Part shown: piece by piece, positions 7,452 to 12,631 of the stretch
How the letters are laid out: every line of letters starts with the position of its first letter
Position numbering within the stretch: the stretch's first letter is position 1
The notes under the pieces: model-generated
Database searches by the model: none
The model's input: the letters and a program-made list of their open reading frames with translations, nothing else
Told to the model about the DNA's origin: nothing
Assembly: GCA_913040875.1 (NCBI GenBank)
Contig: CAJWHX010000058.1
Span: forward strand, 1-12,631
Reading direction: 5' to 3'
Source of the DNA: an uncultured Pseudomonadota bacterium
GTDB taxonomy: Bacteria; Myxococcota; UBA796
DNA length: 12,631 nucleotides
Program-made: the position numbers and the translations under genes

Positions 7452-7479
7452 TTGAATGGTATCATCAGTATTCTAGAAT
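7452..7479 (+). promoter_or_regulatory. Candidate sigma70-type promoter of the TPR gene
   Basis: TTGAAT (7452-7457) and TAGAAT (7474-7479) are separated by 16 bp in the A+T-rich gap between the Ig and TPR genes. The -10 lies inside a perfect 12-bp palindrome, TATTCTAGAATA (7469-7480), a possible repressor site. Transcription would start near 7487, about 40 bases before the TPR start codon. Confidence 0.4.
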
Positions 7480-7527
7480 ATAGAAATATTGTGGGGGTCA
7501 TGTGGTGATTGTATATGGGTTTTTTAG

Positions 7528-10419
7528 ATGCCTGTAATACGAATTCAGGGTTTAAATAATATTGAAGAAGTGATTTGTGAGTCAACATTGAATTGGCAAA
7601 ATGGTGATCCACCTAGTGAATTCATCAGGTATGTTTTTCAGTATGGGTGTAGTCATCTTTTAAAACAAAATCGTCATGATCAAGTGAAGAATAGATTACT
7701 CGATTTGTTTTTTTGGACTGAATTTATCAGGTCTTATCAGACAATCGTAGAACCACTTATGGTACTCAGAGTTCTTGGTCTGAAAGAGATGAGAGTAGAA
7801 TGGTTAAAGAGGATTCAGACTGTATTGGATATTTCTCAATCAAGTGTAGAAATAGCTAAGGTATTCGTCAAGACATCGGATTCTTTTCGCCGTTTAGGGT
7901 TCTATGATATTGCTACTAAGCTAGGGTATTGGTCTTGTAGCGTTATAGAGCAGGACCCAAACGCGGTTCCTTTGAATTACTTGAAGTCCAAACGAAATCT
8001 TGCAAACATATATTCAGAGGACGCTCGATTTTCAGAGGCAATGGAGTTGTACACTCAGATACTAGAGGTTGGTGAAAGAACCTTGGGTGAGGAACACCCT
8101 ATAACAATCCTTGCCGGAAATGGGTTGGCCAGTGCGTATACAAATCAAGGAATGTATCCAGATGCCGAGCGATTATACCTGAAAACGTTACAGACAAGTA
8201 TACAAAGCTTAGGCAATGAACATTCACACACATTGGATTTGAGAAACAACTTAGCCGGTGTGTATGTACAACAAGGTCGATTTTCAGAGGCAATGGAGTT
8301 GTACACTCAGATACTAGAGGTGAGTGAAAGAACCTTGGGTAAGGAACATCCAAATACTCTAAATGTGCTAGGTAATTTAGGATTGGTGAATGAAAAGCAA
8401 GGTAATTACCAGGATGCTATAGAGATATGTACGAAGGTAATGAACATATATCAACATAATTTTGGTCAGGATCATCCACGAACGTTGCGAGTAGTAAATA
8501 TTTTGGCCAATATTTATTCGTCGCAAGGGAATTTCTCAAGAGCCGAAGAGATGCATCTGCGTACTTTACAAACGCGTCAACGTTCATTGCATTCAGACCA
8601 TCCAGATATTTTTTCTTCTATGGGCAATTTAGCAAATCTATACTTTGAACAAGGAAGATTAGACGATGCTGAATCCTTGTCTAAGGAGGTATTGGAGCGA
8701 TATCAAAGAGTACTTGGCATGAGACACCCAGATACTCTAAAATCAATGGAGAATCTTGCAAACATATATTTAAGAGGTCTTCGATATACGGATGCTGAAC
8801 AATTGTATCAGGTTGTACTTGAAAATCGAGAGAGTATACTTGGTGAAACACATCCAGATACATTGAATACCATTGATAATTTAGCCAATCTATACTTTGA
8901 ACAAGGAAAGTTGGATGATGCTGAAATTCTGTATGTTCAGATACTTGAAGTAAGAAGACGTCTTTTGGGTAAGTCTCACTCAATAACATTGGATACCATG
9001 CACAGTCTAGGTCGAATATATGTTCAACAGCAGAAGTACTTAGAAGCAGACGGACTGTATGATGTTGTTCTTCCACAGAGAGAACGTATTCTAGGAGAGT
9101 CTCATCCAGAGGTATTGTCCTTATTGATGGATATTGGCAATTTATACGTCGCACAAGAACGATACTTAGAAGCCGAATCGTTCTATGTTCGAAGTTTAAC
9201 AGGGCGCGAGCAAATATATGGTACAGAACATTTACATACTTTGAATTCTCTACACAACTTAGCGCATCTATATCATTTACAAGGTCGATATGCAGAAGCC
9301 GAACCCTTGTATCTACTGTCCTTAGAGCGTAAAGAAAAGGTATTGGGCACCAAGCATCCAGATACATTGAACTCTTTTGAAAGTTTAGCGATGCTGTATT
9401 TTGATCAAGAACGTTATGAACAGGCTCAAGAGTTCTATTTGTCTGCATCGAAAATGAGCGAGGAAATATTGGGTGTAAATAATCCAAGAACAATATCTAT
9501 TTTCGGGATGAATGGAGTGATTGCTTATATCCAACAGAACTATTCAGATTGTGAACGTTGGTTTGTTCATGCTCTTGAAAGATTAGATGAACTACACGGG
9601 AGAGATCATTCAGATACGAATGACATGCTGAATCGTTTGGCTACTTTTTATAGAAAACAAGAGCGATATTCAGATGCTGAACCTTTGTATGAAAGATTGT
9701 TGGGTGTTCATAAGCGTTTGCTTGGTGATACCGACGCAAAGACATTGAGTACGATGAGTATTTTGGGTGTAGTATATTTACACCAAAGAAAACTTGATTT
9801 GGCTAAGGATGCTCTTTTTAATGCTTTGATCGGGCAGGAACAGAGATGGGGTACCGAACACGCTGAGTTGTTGTTTTGTGTAGAACATCTTGGTCGTGTC
9901 TATGAGGTGCTACACAAATATAAAGATGCGGAATCTTTGTATGTACGACATTTACAAATTCAAGAGAAGGATAAAGGAATAGATCATCCGCACGTACTTT
10001 CATCTATCGAAAACTTGGTGAGGCTATATTTGAGTCAGAAGAAGCACAAGGTTGCCGAGAAGTATTTGAAACGTGCAGTAGCGATTAGCAGTCGTAGTTT
10101 CGGCGACAGCAATGAGAGAACATTAATTTTGATGAACAATTTAGCTTGGTCATACATAGAACAAGGTTCAATAGTGGGTAGGGAGTATTTTGTTTTATTA
10201 GAGCGCGTTTGGAAAGAGTCTGGAGACTGGCGACACAACTTGGCTTTACTAGGTATGCACTTATCTGAAGGCTTAGAGTCTGGAGAGTTCAGTAAGTGTG
10301 AACAAATTATCCAGAATTTGACTATGATGTTTGATTCGGAACATCATATCATTCATCAAAGCATGGCACATCTTGAAAGGTCTCGAGTTTATTATCAAAA
10401 TCGCGATGTATCAGAATGA
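7528..10419 (+). CDS. Kinesin-light-chain/NPHP3-type TPR protein with STAND-like N-terminal segment
   Basis: Protein of 963 residues without signal peptide or membrane helix, so probably cytoplasmic. From about residue 150 to 880 it is an array of 42-residue TPR units of the kinesin-light-chain type. Each unit has an NLAxxYxxQGxxxxAExLYxxxLexrexxLGxxHPxTL pattern; about 17 HPxTL-like junctions can be counted. Such arrays bind peptides or partner proteins. Residues about 28-95, including YGCSHLLKQNRHD and a LLDLFFW phrase, resemble the helical segment that follows the NTPase in STAND ATPases with TPR sensors. No P-loop or NB-ARC domain is present, and TAG directly abuts the ATG at 5' (7525-7527), so the frame cannot extend upstream. 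A GGG at 7517-7519 lies eight bases before the ATG. Composition is visibly more A+T-rich than the preceding Ig gene. The stop is one base from the converging hydrolase gene. The function is unknown beyond protein binding. Confidence 0.88.
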   Translation: MPVIRIQGLNNIEEVICESTLNWQNGDPPSEFIRYVFQYGCSHLLKQNRHDQVKNRLLDLFFWTEFIRSYQTIVEPLMVLRVLGLKEMRVEWLKRIQTVLDISQSSVEIAKVFVKTSDSFRRLGFYDIATKLGYWSCSVIEQDPNAVPLNYLKSKRNLANIYSEDARFSEAMELYTQILEVGERTLGEEHPITILAGNGLASAYTNQGMYPDAERLYLKTLQTSIQSLGNEHSHTLDLRNNLAGVYVQQGRFSEAMELYTQILEVSERTLGKEHPNTLNVLGNLGLVNEKQGNYQDAIEICTKVMNIYQHNFGQDHPRTLRVVNILANIYSSQGNFSRAEEMHLRTLQTRQRSLHSDHPDIFSSMGNLANLYFEQGRLDDAESLSKEVLERYQRVLGMRHPDTLKSMENLANIYLRGLRYTDAEQLYQVVLENRESILGETHPDTLNTIDNLANLYFEQGKLDDAEILYVQILEVRRRLLGKSHSITLDTMHSLGRIYVQQQKYLEADGLYDVVLPQRERILGESHPEVLSLLMDIGNLYVAQERYLEAESFYVRSLTGREQIYGTEHLHTLNSLHNLAHLYHLQGRYAEAEPLYLLSLERKEKVLGTKHPDTLNSFESLAMLYFDQERYEQAQEFYLSASKMSEEILGVNNPRTISIFGMNGVIAYIQQNYSDCERWFVHALERLDELHGRDHSDTNDMLNRLATFYRKQERYSDAEPLYERLLGVHKRLLGDTDAKTLSTMSILGVVYLHQRKLDLAKDALFNALIGQEQRWGTEHAELLFCVEHLGRVYEVLHKYKDAESLYVRHLQIQEKDKGIDHPHVLSSIENLVRLYLSQKKHKVAEKYLKRAVAISSRSFGDSNERTLILMNNLAWSYIEQGSIVGREYFVLLERVWKESGDWRHNLALLGMHLSEGLESGEFSKCEQIIQNLTMMFDSEHHIIHQSMAHLERSRVYYQNRDVSE
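8025..8321 (+). repeat. Near-identical TPR-unit DNA repeated 252 bp apart
   Basis: The 45 bases 8025-8069 and 8277-8321 are identical, and after a few mismatches a further 17 bases match (GTGAAAGAACCTTGGGT). Both encode RFSEAMELYTQILEV. The spacing of 252 bp equals exactly two 42-residue units. The sequence between the copies is diverged, so only the single unit was copied or converted recently. Confidence 0.85.
8626..8926 (+). repeat. Second near-identical TPR-unit pair, also 252 bp apart
   Basis: Bases 8626-8674 and 8878-8926 differ at about five positions and encode NLANLYFEQG-R/K-LDDAE. The offset is again 252 bp, two TPR units. A further 19-base identity (AATCTTGCAAACATATATT) occurs at 7996 and 8752, 756 bp or six units apart. 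Confidence 0.75.
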
Positions 10420-10420
10420 A

Positions 10421-11392
10421 TCACTCGCTCAAACACCCGCTGGATTTCTCTGCTAAGAAGTCCATCATGGCCTCTCGATAGTTGGCGTAGTTGTAGTCGG
10501 GAACACCGATTGTATCTCCGATTCCGTGCCCAGCACCTTCCACTTCGATCATGGTCTTAGGCAGGTCTTCGGGCAGCTCAGCAAAGAAGGTTCGAGCGCT
10601 ATTGATCGAAACAGTCGCATCGTCTGTTCCGTGCATGATGAGTGTTGGATGGGTGGTGTCCATCAATTTGAGATCGGTTTCCAGAGCGCCACTGGTCAGG
10701 AAGGAACCTGGGAGACTGACCGAGAGGTTTTCTTCGATTTTCTTGCCCACACTGATTACTGCAGCTTCGAATATTTGTGCACAGAGATCTCGTTTATCCA
10801 TCATTTCGCCTGATGGGAAACCACCACCAGACATTCCGTAGACGATCATCTTACTGGTGTCTGGAGCCACTTCGAGAGCGGCATCGAAGGCTACTAGGGC
10901 ATCACTCATCCAGTCAGGGGATGCTGGGGCTGTTTCGGGAAGGGATTTTCCGTAGCCACGATAATCCCAGACGAAGACATTGAAACCCATTTTGTGCAGT
11001 AATTGTACACGCGGTAAGTAGTGATCGATGCTGGCATAGCGTCCGTGGTTGTAGACAATGGTGGTGTTCACCAAACTTGGGACGGACCCGTCAGATGGAA
11101 TGAAGTATGCATCCAGCGATACACCATCTTCGATATCGAGAGTGATTTGTTCAACGATACTTGGATCGATGGTCGGGATGGATTCATTCGCCTCAAAGGT
11201 TTGTTCTCGCCAAGGTGCGACCCGATCCCAGTCGTAATCCACATCACACGTAATGCAGACTTTGTCCCAGTCATTATCTTTCTCCAAACATGTGCTGTCG
11301 TCCACCTCAGAGCAGGGGATATTGCTGTGAAAGGGGAGGAGTGGGTCTAGGGTTAAACAACCATTCAATAAGGGTAGGGTTAGCCACAACAT
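10421..11392 (-). CDS. Alpha/beta hydrolase lipoprotein with Cys-rich N-terminal segment
   Basis: Secreted serine hydrolase of the alpha/beta fold, 323 residues from the ATG at 11392. A very short signal, MLWLTLPLLNGC, ends in a lipobox (C12). Residues about 26-50 hold four Cys (27, 35, 46, 49, the last two as CITC), which are not part of the usual fold. The core starts around residue 80. The NHG at 115-117 is the oxyanion-hole region, G-M-S188-G-G is the nucleophile elbow, HGTDD (254-258) supplies the acid, probably D258, and GAGHG supplies His 289. Together these complete the triad. The substrate cannot be told; the closest general type is the BAAT/dienelactone-hydrolase-like esterases and peptidases. 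GGAGG (11399-11403) lies six bases before the ATG; GTG at 11395 is in frame but only three bases from it. The upstream gene's TGA shares one base with this ATG (TGATG), so translation is coupled. The 3' end lies one base from the convergent TPR gene. Confidence 0.88.
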   Translation of the reverse strand: MLWLTLPLLNGCLTLDPLLPFHSNIPCSEVDDSTCLEKDNDWDKVCITCDVDYDWDRVAPWREQTFEANESIPTIDPSIVEQITLDIEDGVSLDAYFIPSDGSVPSLVNTTIVYNHGRYASIDHYLPRVQLLHKMGFNVFVWDYRGYGKSLPETAPASPDWMSDALVAFDAALEVAPDTSKMIVYGMSGGGFPSGEMMDKRDLCAQIFEAAVISVGKKIEENLSVSLPGSFLTSGALETDLKLMDTTHPTLIMHGTDDATVSINSARTFFAELPEDLPKTMIEVEGAGHGIGDTIGVPDYNYANYREAMMDFLAEKSSGCLSE

Positions 11393-12057
11393 CACTCACC
11401 TCCAAAGGTAAAACCGATACTGCCCGTTATCGACAGGGCACCATATCCAAAGGTTGCAAAGGGGACATCGACAATTTCGGGTTGCCTGTTGATCGCCAAG
11501 TATCGAGTTTCTGCTTGCAGGAATAGCTTCTTTGTACTGTTCCACTGTACTCCGGCAAAAGGCGCAAGAGTCAGTTCCGGATCTGCAATATCCAAGTAGT
11601 TTGCTATACCGACATAGCCTAAGTGTTGTTTGATGTTCCATCCTGCTGTCAAATCAATCTGATTCAAGAAGAATGCCTTACGCATTTCTGATTCTTTGGT
11701 ATTGTCGAGCCAGTTGTTGTAAAAATGGAGTCTTTCAGTAACCGAGAGGGACGGCATTCCTCCATTTTGCTCCATCAGCAAGTGCGAGACACCGCCGTGG
11801 AGTCCAACCGTACCAAAAGCGAGGGCTGTTGTATTGATGCCATAATTGACGTCGAGGGGCCGACCTTGCACAGGAGACAATCCACTTTGTCCTTCAACGA
11901 CCAAGTTGGGAAGTGGAATTGGTGGTCCTAAAGCCTTCAACACTGCACCTCCACCGGTGACCCCAACTCTATGTTCTCCCTTCTCGAGTGGCCTGGCGGT
12001 GTTTAAAGCGCCGCAAGCACTCATCAGGAACGGTATGCTAAGCAGTCCAATGCGCAT
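11392..12057 (-). CDS. Outer-membrane-associated lipoprotein of unknown function
   Basis: Protein of 221 residues that I do not recognise. The signal peptide ends in lipobox LMSAC (C15) followed by Gly. The mature part is rich in alternating hydrophobic and glycine/aromatic stretches (for example RVGVTGGGAV, the LAPFAGVQW strand and the closing GALSITGSIGFTFGG), which resemble beta-barrel or porin-like outer-membrane strands. It is short for a full barrel and has no other clear domain. The start ATG has GGAG (complement of 12065-12068) seven bases upstream. It is the first gene of a two-gene minus-strand operon; its stop overlaps the hydrolase start, so the two products are probably made in fixed proportion and act together in the envelope. 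It diverges from the PARG-like gene across a 110-bp intergenic region. Confidence 0.75.
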   Translation of the reverse strand: MRIGLLSIPFLMSACGALNTARPLEKGEHRVGVTGGGAVLKALGPPIPLPNLVVEGQSGLSPVQGRPLDVNYGINTTALAFGTVGLHGGVSHLLMEQNGGMPSLSVTERLHFYNNWLDNTKESEMRKAFFLNQIDLTAGWNIKQHLGYVGIANYLDIADPELTLAPFAGVQWNSTKKLFLQAETRYLAINRQPEIVDVPFATFGYGALSITGSIGFTFGGE

Positions 12058-12167
12058 AGATAGACTCCAAGGTGTATAATGAACCGATAATATTGGATAT
12101 CATCATGATACAATAGCCGAGTTCAAAAGGGTGTCTATATTTGTAGATACGTTGACGGGAGTGTTGA
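12058..12167. promoter_or_regulatory. Divergent intergenic regulatory region with dyad elements
   Basis: This 110-bp gap must hold promoters for both the minus-strand operon and the PARG-like gene. It contains a perfect TATAAT on the plus strand (12075-12080), a palindromic ATCATGAT, TACAAT at 12109-12114, and an imperfect dyad at 12131-12150 (gtgtctatat/ttgtagatac, 7 of 10 positions matching). No -35 with standard spacing stands out on the plus strand. On the minus strand, TTGTAT and TATTAT stand 15 bp apart. The dyad sits just before the ribosome site of the PARG-like gene and could be an operator. Confidence 0.4.
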
Positions 12168-12631
12168 ATGACATTTACTTACTTACCCTTGCAAGATTCT
12201 GAATCTCACGCGACTCTTTGTGAGTCGTTGCTCTATGTGTCCAGAGATTGGTTGCGAGAAATCTCTTATGGGACTCAGCAAATTATGCTGGACCAGAAAT
12301 ACATCTATGAGAATGACGTGGTCGATTTGGCACCTTTGATGCAGGGCCTGAAGATATACTCCATCTCTCCAGAAGCAATATTGCCCGAACCACCCAACCA
12401 TCATAAACGCGATACAACGATAGAGATGATCAACGAGACCACGCTCATGACCGCGCGTCGATTGGTTCAATCGGGTCGAAAGCCATTGGTGCTCAATTTT
12501 GCCAATGGGACTCATGTAGGCGGAGGGTTTCTAACTGGTGCCAGAGCTCAAGAAGAAACTCTCTGCTATGCAAGTACGTTGTACTCAACACTGGTTGGGG
12601 ATCCAATGTATGCGTATAATCTTCAGACGAA
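12168..12631 (+). CDS. PARG-like macrodomain protein (TIGR02452 family), 5' part
   Basis: The frame opens at ATG 12168, six bases after GGGAG (12157-12161), and runs off the right edge with about 154 residues visible. It matches the bacterial poly(ADP-ribose) glycohydrolase-like family TIGR02452. After an N-terminal helical part, the segment PLVLNFANGTHVGGGFLTG (106-124) leads into ARAQEETLC (125-133). The spacing GGG(118-120)-x7-QEE(128-130) is the PARG signature, with E129/E130 as the catalytic acid region. PARG-type enzymes hydrolyse ADP-ribose bonds on modified targets. The later part of the domain is outside the window. It is transcribed away from the lipoprotein/hydrolase operon, and its direct partner, if any, lies to the right. 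No ADP-ribosyltransferase is seen in the window. Confidence 0.85.
   Translation, partial: MTFTYLPLQDSESHATLCESLLYVSRDWLREISYGTQQIMLDQKYIYENDVVDLAPLMQGLKIYSISPEAILPEPPNHHKRDTTIEMINETTLMTARRLVQSGRKPLVLNFANGTHVGGGFLTGARAQEETLCYASTLYSTLVGDPMYAYNLQT

Noticed and set aside
7500..7508. GGGGGT followed by ATG at 7500 as a start for the TPR gene
   Set aside because: The frame ends after two codons (ATG TGG TGA). The in-frame start is ATG 7528, preceded directly by TAG.
8681..9493. 270-codon open frame on the minus strand inside the TPR gene
   Set aside because: It lies antisense to a strongly conserved repeat protein, and the repeated codon pattern of the TPR units keeps the opposite frame free of stops. 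The translation has no recognisable domain and no ribosome site was found.
8025..9500. Regularly spaced short repeats considered as a CRISPR array
   Set aside because: The repeats are in frame, 126 bp or multiples apart, degenerate, and encode TPR units; they are coding repeats.
12183..12515. 110-codon minus-strand frame at the right end
   Set aside because: The plus strand here encodes the PARG-like domain with its GGG-x7-QEE signature, so the opposite frame is a shadow.

Overview
The window looks like chromosome of a Gram-negative (diderm) bacterium. Five of its ten genes begin with a lipoprotein signal (lipobox ending in Cys). Acidic low-complexity linkers follow one of the lipoboxes. A eukaryotic-type Ser/Thr kinase, an FGE-sulfatase domain, a long Ig-repeat lipoprotein, a kinesin-light-chain-type TPR protein and an MbnH/MXAN_0977-type di-heme enzyme sit close together. 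That mix is typical of Myxococcota and related former Deltaproteobacteria. The assignment is inference from gene content only; no rRNA, tRNA, IS element, CRISPR array or phage gene was seen.

Layout, left to right. Plus strand: the 3' end of an FGE-sulfatase-domain gene (2-325, open at the left edge), a MAPEG membrane protein (379-786), a C-terminally membrane-anchored Ser/Thr kinase (917-2074), a Trp-rich lipoprotein (2214-2789), a di-heme peroxidase lipoprotein that overlaps it by 77 nt (2713-3912), a 1097-aa lipoprotein with ten Ig/PKD-like domains (4116-7409), and a 963-aa TPR protein (7528-10419). Minus strand: a coupled pair, an outer-membrane-type lipoprotein (11392-12057) followed by an alpha/beta hydrolase lipoprotein (10421-11392). 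Plus strand again: a PARG-like ADP-ribose hydrolase, diverging from that pair and cut by the right edge (12168-12631).

Functional reading. The best candidate for an undescribed system is the lipoprotein/MbnH-like pair. MbnH-family enzymes are known to oxidise a Trp in their partner MbnP. Here the neighbour is not recognisably MbnP but a small secreted lipoprotein with six Trp and several His, translated from overlapping reading frames with the enzyme. The minus-strand pair is a normal coupled operon for two envelope proteins. The TPR protein has a STAND-like N-terminal segment without an NTPase. The remaining genes look like independent single-gene units.

Base composition is mosaic. By hand count the first 60 bases hold 8 G+C, bases 8401-8460 (TPR gene) hold 19, and bases 5881-5940 (Ig gene) hold 34.
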